Shown one piece after another: positions 10,340 to 20,841 of a stretch of DNA of 64,000 bases (position 1 is its first letter; each line of letters opens with the position of its first letter). The stretch spans positions 17,199,212-17,263,211 of the forward strand of contig JASXTE010000008.1 in NCBI GenBank assembly GCA_030280995.1, given 5' to 3'. This DNA is from Hemileia vastatrix (lineage: Eukaryota > Basidiomycota > Pucciniomycetes > Pucciniales > Zaghouaniaceae). The position numbers and the translations under genes were made by a program. Under the pieces are notes generated by a model. The model was not told where the DNA came from, did no database searches, and saw only the letters and a program-made list of their open reading frames with translations.

Positions 10340-11370
10340 TTATTATAAGCACAGTCTGGATTGGAGGCCAGTGGGAAATGTTTCTGCTGTGTGGAAGCAA
10401 ACTTGCTTGCTTTTTTTTAATTGATTTTTTTATTTCTTATTTATAATTTTTTTTTTGTCTCCCAGCCTGAGAAGTGTGGCTAGGACACCTGCAGGCAATC
10501 TCGCTGCTGTCTGGAAGCAACATTTCTTGGATTTTTTTATTTTTATTTTTATTTTATTATTTATTTATTTATTTATTTTATTTAATTTTTTAAATTTATG
10601 TTTATTTTTTTTGGTTTCCCAGCTGGAGCAGTGTGGCTGGGAGACCCGCTAGTGAGATTGCTTGCATTTTTTTATTCTTTTTTTATTTAATTTTTTTATT
10701 TATTATTTTTTTTTTTGGTCTCCCAGCTAGAGCAGGGTGTCTGGTAGACCCTTGAGCAAAGTTTCTGCTGTCTGGCAGCAACTTCACTTGAATTTTTTTT
10801 CTTATTTATTATTTTTTATGTAATTGTTTAAATTAATGTTTATTTTTTTTTGGTCTCCCAGCCAGAGCAGTATGGCTGGGAGACCCATGAGCAATGTTGC
10901 TGCTCTCTAGAAGCAACATTTCTTGCATTTATTTTTATTTTTATACTTATTTTTTTTTTTACTAATTTTTTATTTTTATTTTTAATTTTTTTGGTCTCCC
11001 AGCCAGAGAAGCATGACTGAGAGACCTGCAAGTGATGTTACTTCTGTCAGAAAGCAAAATTTCTATCATTTTTTATTATATTTTATTTTAATTAATTTTA
11101 TTTTTTATTTTTAATTTTAATTGGTCTCCCAGCCAGAGCACCATGGCTGGGAGACCCAAAAGCAAAGTCACTGCTGTCTCACAGAAACATTTTTTGCTAT
11201 TTTTTATTTTTTATTTTTTATTTTTTATTTTTTTATTTTCTTGGTCTCCCAGCCAAAGCAGGATGGCTGGGAGACCCACAGGAGATTTTGCTGCTGTCTG
11301 GAAGCAACATTTCTTGCACCTATTTTATTATTTTATTTATTTATTTTTTCTTTTCTTTGGTCTCCCAGAA
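10340..11370 (+). repeat. Hairpin minisatellite, about 8 units of 105-155 bp
   Basis: Each unit has a hairpin GGTCTCCCAGCC ... GGCTGGGAGACC (clear at 10612, 10852, 11124 and 11244; weaker at 10457, 10716 and 10993). About 20 bases later comes a second stem, AATGTTGCT ... AGCAACATT (10893-10901 with 10912-10920). Each unit ends in an A/T tract of TTTTATTT type. The first and last units are degenerate. The array starts about 0.4 kb upstream of the start of the minus-strand TET/JBP gene. Open frames called through it are repeat artefacts. Confidence 0.85.
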
Positions 11371-11596
11371 AAAAACAAAAACCAAAAACCAAAAACCAAA
11401 AACTGAAAACTAAAAATAAAAAGCCAAAAACCAAAAACCAAAAACCAAAAACCAAAACCAAAAACCAAAAACCAAAATACAAAATACAAAGCCAAAAAAC
11501 AAAAAACAAAAACCAAAAACCAAAAACCAAAAACCAAAAACCAAAAACCAAAAACCAAAAACCAAAAACCAAAAACCAAAAACCAAAAACCAAAAA
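11371..11596 (+). repeat. (CCAAAAA)n simple repeat
   Basis: There are about 25-30 copies of a 7-base ACCAAAA unit with a few variants (11400-11415, 11478-11510). It begins directly where the last hairpin unit breaks off. The long hydrophobic frames on minus are read-through of this repeat. Confidence 0.9.
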
Positions 11597-12180
11597 ATAA
11601 ACACAAAAAACAAAACAGAAACAGAAAACAAAAAGAAGCATAGGTTGAGCCAAAAAATTGAAATATGTTTTATCTTTGCATAAATAGTATCTAGCCAATG
11701 TGTATGATGTTTCATATAAATAATTGCTTTTTTATTTTATTAAGTTCCCTCAGAAACACTCCCCTGGAAGGGATATTCACAGGCAATTCAGCTTCTTTTA
11801 TAGCAGTGGAAAAGTTTGTATATAATTTCTCTTTGCTTCCCATTTATCTTCTTCACACCTCCAGAATCATATTAAAAAAGAATCAAAAACTAAACAAAAA
11901 ACTTGTATTTGTTTAATAAAAATACTAACTACTTCACACTACAAAAAGAGACCAATAAACAAATTCTTTAAAAAAAACAAGCTAAAATTCAAGGAAACTC
12001 ATAAGTTAATAAATGGCTAGGAGTATAAGAGATGAATAATAGTGAAAAAAGGATGATAAAAAATAAGAAAACTAAGAAAAGTACAAGTGATGATTTTAGA
12101 AACTGAAAAGAAAATAATAAATAATATTATAGTTTTATTTAAAATTTGTCTTAGGATTGCAAGCCTCTACTCAACCAGTT

Positions 12181-13454
12181 TTAAATTTTTAAATCTTCCA
12201 TGAGTTGGAGATGAAGTGCAGTATCCTGTAATGTATGATCTATTCCTTGATATATTGTATGTGTGAAAAAGATCTCTGGATCATGATTTTCTGGAACAAT
12301 ATGAGCCAAATTTTCAGTTCTTTCTTCATTGCTTAATTGAAACCAATTTTCATTATAATTTTCCTGTACATTTATGTTGTGAAGAATGATTGCACAGATA
12401 ATAACATCATAAATATTTGCTATGTGCCACAAGAAGCATGGCTGAGCAATTATACCCCAGCATTATTTGAGAGCACCAAAGGCACATTCAATATCTTTTC
12501 TGCAAGAAGTCTGGAGGTTCTGATAATTTCTACCAGTATCATCTTAAGGATGGTGAAGTGGCTTAACAAACACAGGCCAAGTTGGATAAATCCCATCAGC
12601 AAGATAATATTCATGAGTGTACTGATGGCCTTTTATATTAAAATAAACTTCATTATATTTCCCTATAGATTCAATCATGAGAAAAGCTAGTATAATATTT
12701 CTCTACATGAAATTAAAAACCAGATATAAAGTTGTGATAAAAAGTACTACTATTCAACACATTAATATCATTGAGTGCACCAGGTGTTCCAAAAAATTCA
12801 TGTCAAAACCTTAAATTTTTTAATGCCACAGCTTCCAGAACCATTTTTATCATACCTTCCTAACCTTGATACTGGTCAGCCCAGGAAGCAGGACAGTTTT
12901 TTCATGTCCAGTGTGTTCCATCTAAGCTTCTTTTACAGCCATAGAAGACTCAATCCTCATTTTCCTTTAAAATCCTTTTTAGCTCTTCAGGGTTTGGAGG
13001 TCAAAAATTCAGAACCATATATTTCCATCAAATCTTTAACAAAAAATTTTAAACATTTAATTGCAGTGCTATCACCAATTTGAGTGTATTCATCTGTGAT
13101 GTCAGCTGATACACCATATGCCATTTGTTTGAGGGCTGATGAATTTTTTTGGTTTGTTGATAATCCCCAGATTCCACAACAGTCCTGTCATTGAACCCAA
13201 TAGATATTATGAGCCTTAAATTCATTGGCTAATCTCAAAAATATTTTTTTATTTGCTTGGAAGCAGCGGTTAAAGTAGGACTCCGGGTACTTTGGGTTAT
13301 CTCCAAGATAATCTGAGATGAGACAATTGTTTCCTTGAGCTTGCTCACAATGTATTCTCCTACAAGTAAAAGTAGTCTGATAATTTCCTAGAGGATATTG
13401 CTCATTAAATGTTTGCACACTTTTGAGAAGAGTTGCAACCATTTGGTTTCTCAA
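12181..13454 (-). pseudogene. PIF/Harbinger DDE transposase (decayed)
   Basis: On minus the N-terminal block (13188-13454) holds YFNRCFQANKKIFLRLANEF, the RRFRM-like entry of DDE_Tnp_4 proteins. The middle (12440-13180) is full of stops but keeps ADITDEYTQIGDSTA and, about 12500-12620, a GIYPTWP-like stretch and an ECAFGALK-like stretch (usual RKDVERAFG). The C-terminal block (12181-12432) holds ANIYDVIICAIILHNINVQE, matching the ACIILHNMIVED signature. The catalytic Asp/Asp/Glu cannot be assigned with certainty. It lies in the same element as the Myb-like ORF, as expected for PIF/Harbinger. It is dead as a protein. Confidence 0.75.
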
Positions 13455-13697
13455 AAAATTTCACCAATTGATGGGTGGCATGGTATGCAGAAAGAGGGGG
13501 GATGTAAGGATTCAATGATGGATGTAGAGGACAGGATATAAGAATTTAATGATGCATGATTGTGAAACTCAAGATTTAGAAAAAATTAGTGAATTCATAT
13601 TGAATACAATTTAAAAAAATTGCAGAAAGAGGCCAATTAGCCTAATTTTTTAATGTCATGCAACATTTTCTAATTTAATTTTTCATGCACAATTGTA

Positions 13698-15288
13698 CAG
13701 TCACCTCCAGAAAGTGATCATCACTGGTTTTTTTGAAATTGATTCAATACTACTCATATGATCAACAACAAGACATGCATACTGACTGAATAGGATCTCA
13801 AGAGCAAGAATATAATAACAAAAATAAGAAAAAAGCTATAGTTTTTGAATGTTTTTGAATTTTCTGAGAGGTCATTTTTGAAATCAGCCAGGAAATATCT
13901 AAACAATATGAATTTTGATTCATGAAATACCCCAGACATGTTAGATAAATGTTTTAAAAAAATAAATTGAGAAAAAATTATTAAAAAGAAAATATTACTG
14001 ACTCAACTCCACCACCATGGGTTACCAGCAAGTAGAACCACCTATAGATTCTATCACAGCTTTCATTTGAGATGGCATTGACTTGAAAATATTTTCAAGC
14101 CTAGAAGATGAGAATTAATTCCAAGTCTTTTGCAGGGCCTCATGCATTTGTGCTATTGAATTTGGGTTATGATGGTAATGAATCCTGCATTTAAGCTCAT
14201 GCAGACATTTTTGATATAATTTAAATCAGGTGACTGTGGTGGCCAGTAATCTATCTTCTCTATATTGTGATTTTCTTGGAATAGCTTGGATATTCATGCT
14301 TTATGAACAGGAGCATTATCTTCCATTAAAATAAGTTTTTATTTTTGGTCTTTTTTGGTGAGAAAAGTTAAAAGAGTTGTTTCATATATGTTATGAATAA
14401 AGTTGGAATCTTTTCATTGATTCAGAGGAAGAAGTACAAGTGGGAGTTTAGTTTTCTAAAAAAATGCACCCCATACCATAGTTGAAGTGTGTCCAGTTTT
14501 AAAAGTTGGCTGAAGAAAATCTTCAGAAAATTTGTCTTCAGCCTTTTGCCAAACCAATACTCTTGGGGTCTATCCTATTTCAAAAGATGATTCATCAGAC
14601 CAAACTACTCTTGACCAGTCTCTTACTTTCTGATTAGCATATTTGCAAGCAAATTCAAGCCGTTGTGCCTTGTGAGTTTTGCTAAAAAAAGGTTTTTTAA
14701 TGGCTTTTTGATTTTTGAAACCAAGTTCATGAATACACTTTCAGACACTATTAAGAGAAACACTAGTTTCAAGACTGTCTCTAAATTAACTAAATTTGCA
14801 TTTACATTTTGAGAGAACAGTGTGCCATAGTCTTCTCATCTTGCAAGGGCTTATTCTACAAGGGTGGCCACTTTGCTTGGCTGACAGAACTGTCCCTCTG
14901 ACACAATAATTTGTGATTAATGATGCCACTGTTGTTTGGGGTACTCCTAATGTTTTGGAAATAAAAGTTGAACTGTGTCCCCCTTTTGATAAGCCCACAA
15001 TATGTAGCCTTTCATCAGTTTTTTGCTCCTTCCTGGCTGTTTTAGCATAAGGCATTGTCTGTCGAAATCATGAAAAATCATCATTAAAAATCATTTGCAC
15101 ATAACTTAATGAAAATGACATGAAACATCAATCTTAAGATACATTGTGATTTTTCAAGAGGAAAATGTAAAAAAACAATATGGACAAAGTGGCATAAAGA
15201 TGATATTGGTGGCAAGAATTATATTTAAAAGTCTGGTGGGCAAAGGGCTCAATGCAGAAAAGTGAAAATCACTTTCTGGAGGTGACTG
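13698..15288 (-). mobile_element. Tc1/mariner element inserted in the Harbinger-like transposon
   Basis: The inverted ends both begin CAGTCACCTCCAGAAAGTGA and are flanked by TA (13696-13697 and 15289-15290), the Tc1/mariner target duplication. The element is 1591 bp. It interrupts the right subterminal repeat of the 9-kb element: flanking CACAATTG and CATGCTC join in the uninterrupted left arm (GTATGTACAATC). It is therefore younger than the host element. Confidence 0.9.
13999..15055 (-). pseudogene. Tc1-type transposase (decayed)
   Basis: The start (15055, MPYAKTARKEQKTDERLHIV) is a Tc1 helix-turn-helix region: GLSKGGHSSTFISKTLGVPQ and TTVASLITNY are the paired-like domain. Further down on minus are a STMVWGAFF-like block, then LILMEDNAPVHKA and WPPQSPDLN, the second and third catalytic blocks of Tc1 transposases (D..., PxSPDLNxIE). 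Multiple stops interrupt the frame from about 14790 on, so it is inactive. Confidence 0.85.
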
Positions 15289-15299
15289 TACATGCTCTT

Positions 15300-15392
15300 A
15301 CACTTATTTCTCTATCTTTAAGTCACTCCCTATAATATTTCCAACTTGCACATGAATATTCTTTTCAGGGATATCTTACTTGGCGCATAGTG
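15300..15392 (-). repeat. Right terminal inverted repeat of the 9-kb element
   Basis: This is the inverted partner of 6357-6450. The arm continues on the other side of the Tc1 insertion, at about 13600-13695, where a TGCATGAAAAATT and AATTAGGCTAATT stretch matches the left subterminal region. Confidence 0.75.
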
Positions 15393-15415
15393 TATTCATC
15401 AATTGTTTTTGTAAC

Positions 15416-15522
15416 TATTGGTGGGAAAATGGTGTTATTATATTTTTATTAATTGCTTAATCATTTAGTGTAACTATCAGTTTATATACATTGTGATACT
15501 GCGGCATAGTCAAAACCTAACA
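15416..15522 (-). repeat. Copia A 3' LTR
   Basis: On minus it starts TGTTAGGTTTTGACTATG and ends CCCACCAATA. It is similar over its full length to 20550-20656, with about 15% differences by eye, indicating an old insertion. 107 bp is very short for an LTR. Confidence 0.75.
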
Positions 15523-15599
15523 CCTGCCCCTTGACAAGATGCTGAAACATGTATTTGTTGGTAGGAGAAGAAAAGGAGAAATACAAGAAAAAATAAAGT

Positions 15600-18500
15600 A
15601 AATAGAGAGAGAGAGAAATTAAAAAGGAAGTAAAGAATGAAAATATAATATTGATTTATAATAATGTTTAATGTAGACCAAGTCCCTTGAACTCACTATT
15701 GAGGCATTATTTTTTTAGAGGTTTTGTCATTATGTCAGCTCTTTGATGTATAGTTGGGACCCATTCAAGAATTTCTTTATTTTTATGCAGTTGTTAATTA
15801 ATTAAGGAAAACTTGTGGTTTCTGTGTCAAGTGCTTTTATTTGATGCTTCATCTGTTGAGACCTTAATAGACGCCTGTTTGTTGCAACAAATAATAAAAT
15901 GCTTATTGTAATTTATGAGATTGCTCAATATGTTCTAGATCCATAGTCCCATTCTTGTTGCTGCTCCCAAAGCCATATATTCAGCATAGAATGTTGATGT
16001 GGCAACCAAAGGCATACTTTTGGAGCTCCAGAATATAAGAGCATTGTATAGAAAGATGACCATACCACCAGTGGATCTGGAAAATTACTTGTCTCAGTTT
16101 GCATCTGAGTATACTGTGAGACCTGGAGTTTTGTTTATTTTTTTAATTAAGTTAAGTTTTTTGTTTTATGTGTATTGTAAATATCTTAGAAGGTGATACA
16201 GTGTATGAAAATGTTGATTGTTGGGAGTTTTTGCATGTCTAGCTTGGTGATTTACTGTAAAACTGATGCCAGGTTGTGATGCTGTTGCAACATAGCTTAA
16301 AGATCCTACAATGGATAGATAGTCAGAGAGTTTAATCAGTTCATGGTCTTTTGGAGAGGTGGATAGTTCAATTTTTACTCAAAGTGGCTGGTGATGTGGA
16401 AGTTTAGTGGGATGATGTTTCATTAGAATTTTAGATATGAGTTCTGGTTGGCTGAGTTGAAAGCCTTGCATGTTTATTTCAATTATAATATCCACTATTC
16501 CATCAAGTTCTTCTTTCCATTTAATATTTAGTGTCTGTCGTAGATCAATTTCTTATCTTTTCAGAGTATCTGTTGAATTAACCCTACCTATACTGTCATC
16601 TACATTGACCCAAATCATGGCACTTGATACATCATTTTTAAGGAAATATACACTGTTGTAAAATGATAACATAGTATAACCAATTGATTGAAGTTGTTTT
16701 CTGAAATGTTGCCACAAGAAATGTGCCTCTTGAGATGTCCCCTACAGAGCTTTCTTCAGATTGTAAGCCTTTCCATCATTAAGTTTGAAACCTGGTGGAT
16801 TGAAAAGCCAAACATCTTCATCTATTAGGCTATGCAGGTATGCTACAGTGACATCAAATGTATGAATATGCCAGTTTTTAATAGAAGAAATAGTCATGAT
16901 CAATCCTGAGCTGTAAATGAAGTAGTTGGTGGAAACATCAATGGGTAATCAATCCCTGTTACTTGTTTGAATCCTTTTGCAACATATCATGCTTTCAACT
17001 TTGTACTTCTATTGATGTTATCTTTCTATTTGAAAATACCCAATTCACATCAAGTATTCTTGCTCCTTTAGTTGGTGTTTTTCTTTCCCATACCTCCATA
17101 TCAGACAGATACTTTATTTCATTTATGCATGCTTTGTTTAAACCTGTGCTGTTTTCTGACTTAGTTGCTTCTTTGAAAGATTTTGGTACTTCAGTGGCAA
17201 AGAAACCAAAGTTTTCAAGTATTGAAAAGATAATTTTTCTTGTTCAAGCATTGTTTCTTCATCAGTGAAATCACCCAATTGTTTTAGTTGTGGTCAGATA
17301 TTTGAATCAACAGTGTTGAGAATAAAATTGACTGAAAAATTTTCTGGTCTGGGAATGTATCCTTTTTTGAACTCTGCCAAAGATGAAGAAAAAATTACTT
17401 TTTCATTTGGTTCCCAGAAAATCCAACCTTTCGTTCCTGCCAGATATCCAACCATAAAGCACCTCTTTTTCCTAACATCCAGTTTGTGTTGTTTCTCTTC
17501 AGGTATGTGTACATAGGCCACCTCTCCAAATTTGCATAGCAGATCTAATTGTGGTTTATTTCCAAACATTGCTTTGCAAGAAGTTTTGTTCTGTGATGCT
17601 TTGTTTGGAATTCTGTTTGAAATATAGGATGCACATCCAAAAGAAAAGCTCCAAAATGCTTTTGGGAGTTGACTAGCAAAAAAAACTGTCAGTCCAGTTT
17701 CTGTAATGGTACAATTGTATCTTTTAATGTATCCATTCTGTTGGTAATAATATGGTAGAAACTTTTTGTGGATTATGCCATTATCATTGAAGAGAGAAGA
17801 GAGGGTTCTGTTGACAAACTCACCACCATTTTATGATCTAAAATTTTCGACTTTGATGCCCATTTGTTTTTCTAGTCAATTTATAACACTAATGAAATGT
17901 GCTTCAGTTCCTGATTTTGTTTTTAAAATACGTCATTTTCTGCAAGAAGCTTCCAAATCTCTTAAGGTGAGTGCATAAAGTTCATTTTCAACCAAATTTT
18001 CTTCAATGGGTCCAATCAAGTCTGAACTTACCATTTCCAGGTTGTTGGGGTTTCTCCATGTTGTTTCTAGGAATGATTTCTTCTTACTTTTTCACATTTG
18101 ACATGCATTGTAAATGATAGAACCAGAGGTTAACTTGTCTAGAAGTCCCAAAGCCATGTTAGAAGTAATCAGTTGTCTTATTTGTCTCAAACTAGCATGT
18201 CCTAAGAGGCAGTGGCAATTATAAAGAATCTCTTCATCTTTTGTTCTCTTTCTCTGTTCTGGGCATGTTTTTGGAAGATTTAGGTTGTGAATTCATGGCT
18301 CAAATGTTTTTGAAATGTCATTATACTTATTGACATATGATTGATTACTTATGTTAAAAAGGCATAGATATCTATCTACATGATTATTAAGTGAGGATGG
18401 AAATTCCCAGAGAGATCTTCTTTTTATGTAATATGTTATGAGAAATGTGACTCCATTTAAGCTAATGTGAAAATGGTTACAGTTGGCTGGAATTATCTTT

Positions 18501-20150
18501 GCACCAGATTCTATGAGAGAATCAGGGGAGATTAACATACCACTGGCTTCCTTACAGTAAAACACCAGGCTAATATTGATAGTTTGACCTGTCAGTCCAG
18601 TTAATGTGAAAGTCCCTTTCCCTGTAGTGTAAGTTTTAATTCCATCAGTTGCTACCTTCATTGAAATTGGTTTTTTGAAAGAAAAAAAAACCCTAAATCA
18701 TTTAAGTTTTCAGAAAAATTGGTTATTTGCACCTGTATCAAAAAGGTAATTTTTTGCGTACTCAGGAGAAACATTGAGGTGTTTAAATGCAGCAGCTGTG
18801 GCTTCAGAAGAGTTGTCTTTTAGTTCTACAGCTTTATATTTAACAGGGGGAGAGGTGTGAGGAGGATGATTTGGTTGTCTCTTTGGGTATGTTGGATGGT
18901 AAGAGTCCATTGGGGGTCTTCAGGGAGGATAAAAGCTCTGTTGACAAATATTCCCAAGGTTTTAGAATTTAGGGAGGAATGAAGGTTGAATCATCATGGG
19001 ATAAACTTGCTGAAGACCTTGCAGTACCGTTGGTCCTGGGAACCAAGGGCAATTTGAAAATAAGGTATATTTAGGAAAATTTATGTGTAAGTGATCAGGA
19101 GAATTGCGATTCCAAAAAGTGGGTTGTTGCATTGATTGCATGGCTGAAAAATTTGGTTGTAAAAATTTTCATTGGAGTATGGAGGCATTGGTGAAAGACG
19201 GATGGTTTGAGAAAGTTCTGTAATGAGATTGCTTGTAGAGGCCTGACTTTCAGTCAGTGAGACAGTCTCATTATTTTTGTATTTTAATCATTGTTTTTTA
19301 ATCTATCCCAAGTTACCATAAGCATCTGTTGAATAGTTTCCAATGATGGTTTTACACCAGTAATTTTGACAAAAATTTCTACTTCATATAGCATCTCAGA
19401 GCTGAAATGCAGGTCATCTTTTAATGCATGTTGTATAATAGTCGCAAACATTTTGTCTTTAAATGTAAGATTCTGTGCTCTGAGATCTGTGTAGCAGTCT
19501 TTAAGGTGGGAGAGCATTGCTATAGGGTTACAAAAATTGTTTGAACCTTTTTTAAGAACTTTTTCCAGTGTGTTTAATTTTTTGGATCAAGAAAGAACAT
19601 TATATTTTTGTCAGAAATAGTTGAAAGCTAAGGTGCTGGGTACCATGGACAGTATTTGAGTTTTGACATCCAAGTCAACAGAATTTATTAACATAGCTTG
19701 GCTAATTTATTTGCTTTCCAATCTGTTTGATGGATTTGGTAAGGTCAGAAAATATGGCTCACCAATGTAGTCATTGAGAATGATTTTTTAGTTCTTTGTG
19801 CCATATTCTGAAAATGGTGCCATTGTCCTTCAATTTTGTTGGAAAGTTTTTCATCTCTTTTCAAAATTTTCTTATAGTATTGGTCACTTGTTTTCTTGAA
19901 CTGTTCCTTTCTGCTTCCTGTGGGTATTGGAATTCTTCATTGTCTAAAGGTGCATTGTGTTGTTGTTTTATGTAAGGGTCAAATCATTCATTGTTGTCTT
20001 CAACTTCTTTTTTAGGGATAGTTGGTTTTCATTAATGCATATATCATGTATTTGATTTAGTCTAATGATTGGTTGTTTTGGTAGTGGCTGGGGCTGAGGA
20101 TGATAGATGAGTAAGAATTTGAGTTGTATTTCTTGAGGGCATGTTATTTA
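15600..20150 (-). pseudogene. Copia A gag-pol (decayed)
   Basis: Order on minus: gag-like LSHLKDCYTDLRAQNLTFKD (19284-19517); protease around 18710-18910 with YLFDTGANNQFF (DTGA active site); protease/pre-integrase at 18293-18661 (GAKIIPANCNHFHISLNGV); integrase C-terminus at 17294-17569 (FGEVAYVHIPEEKQHKLDVR, then CFMVGYLAGTKGW). Reverse transcriptase and RNase H remnants fill 15900-17250 with many stops. The order PR-IN-RT-RH is that of Copia. No part is functional. Confidence 0.75.
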
Positions 20151-20537
20151 TTTATTTTTATTTTTATAATTTTATTTTAATTTAAGAGTGATTGTTGAAA
20201 AAGAGTAAGAGAGAAAGAAGAAAAAAGAGAAGAGGAGATAAAGGAAGGAAAAAAAGAAGAGAGAAAAAAAAGTTTTTGGGTAGGAGTGCACCCACCCCTT
20301 CTTTTGTCCAGGTACTTTCAAGGAACCTGACCTAATCACCATAAAAGAAACAAAAAAAGAAAAAGAAAAAGGGATGAAAGGAGAAAAGAAAATAGAGAAA
20401 AACTAGAAGAAGGAATTAAATTAAAGAGAGAAAAAGGACTAAAAAATATATATGTCTTTGCTGAAAAAGCTGAGAGTTGTTTAATTTAGTCATGAATGGT
20501 ATTTGAAGAATAAGGTGAAGAAAAAATTTAGCACTAA

Positions 20538-20549
20538 AGGCCCATAACC
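20538..20549 (-). other. Copia A primer-binding site (initiator tRNA-Met anticodon arm)
   Basis: GGTTATGGGCCT on minus directly follows the LTR. Its complement, AGGCCCATAACC, matches the anticodon stem-loop (CAT anticodon) of initiator tRNA-Met. Copia of Drosophila is known to be primed by an internal half of this tRNA. Confidence 0.6.
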
Positions 20550-20656
20550 TATTGGCAGAAAAATGGTGATATTATATTCTTACTAATTTATTATTCATTT
20601 AGTGTAGCTATCAGTTTACATACATTGTGATACTGCAGCATAGTCAAAACCTTACA
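20550..20656 (-). repeat. Copia A 5' LTR
   Basis: This is the partner of 15416-15522. On minus it is followed at once by the primer-binding site GGTTATGGGCCT. Confidence 0.75.
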
Positions 20657-20801
20657 GTAATGGCCTCCTATAACAATTTAATTTGTAGCCATTGTTAGAT
20701 CTGGGAAAAGTTACTCTTGACCCAGGCACTAGACCCAGTAATTCAAAAACTAACCAACTTTTGTGAGCTTATAGATTGAATACTAGCTTTTCATTTAATT
20801 T

Positions 20802-20841
20802 CACCACAGAAAAAATGGGGGGGTATTGCTAGCAATACCCC
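20802..20841 (+). repeat. CACTA element left TIR
   Basis: It starts CACCACAGAAAAAATG, then seven G. It ends with a perfect 22-bp palindrome, GGGGTATTGC followed by TAGCAATACCCC (20820-20841). Confidence 0.85.

Larger units (their letters stand above)
6357..15392. mobile_element. PIF/Harbinger-like DNA transposon carrying a TET/JBP gene
   Basis: The ends are inverted repeats of about 75-90 bp beginning CACTACGCACCAAGTAAG on the left and CACTATGCGCCAAGTAAG on the right (read on minus). TAT lies directly outside both ends (6354-6356 and 15393-15395), giving a 3-bp target duplication. Inside are a Myb/NAM-like ORF on plus, a TET/JBP dioxygenase gene on minus, a hairpin minisatellite, a CCAAAAA repeat and a decayed DDE transposase on minus of the PIF/Harbinger type. 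A Tc1 element has inserted near the right end and splits the subterminal repeat. Total 9036 bp including the Tc1 insert. Confidence 0.75.
15416..20656 (-). mobile_element. Ty1/Copia retrotransposon A (decayed, minus orientation)
   Basis: Two direct 107-bp repeats (15416-15522 and 20550-20656) flank Copia gag-pol remnants read on minus. The flanks are GTAAC (15411-15415) and GTAAT (20657-20661), a 5-bp target duplication with one change. A PPT (AAGGGGCAGG on minus, 15523-15532) abuts the 3' LTR and a tRNA-like primer site abuts the 5' LTR. It sits 23 bp outside the right end of the Harbinger-like element. Confidence 0.85.

Noticed and set aside
10340..11370. CRISPR-like array (regular repeats and spacers)
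   Set aside because: The spacers are A/T tracts shared between units, the organism is a eukaryote, and the units behave as a minisatellite.
11371..11596. Telomere or interstitial telomere repeat
   Set aside because: The unit is CCAAAAA, not the TTAGGG type expected in basidiomycetes, and it grows out of a local A-rich tail.
11333..11715. Long hydrophobic open frames on minus (FWFLVFG repeats)
   Set aside because: They are translations of the (CCAAAAA)n simple repeat in several frames.
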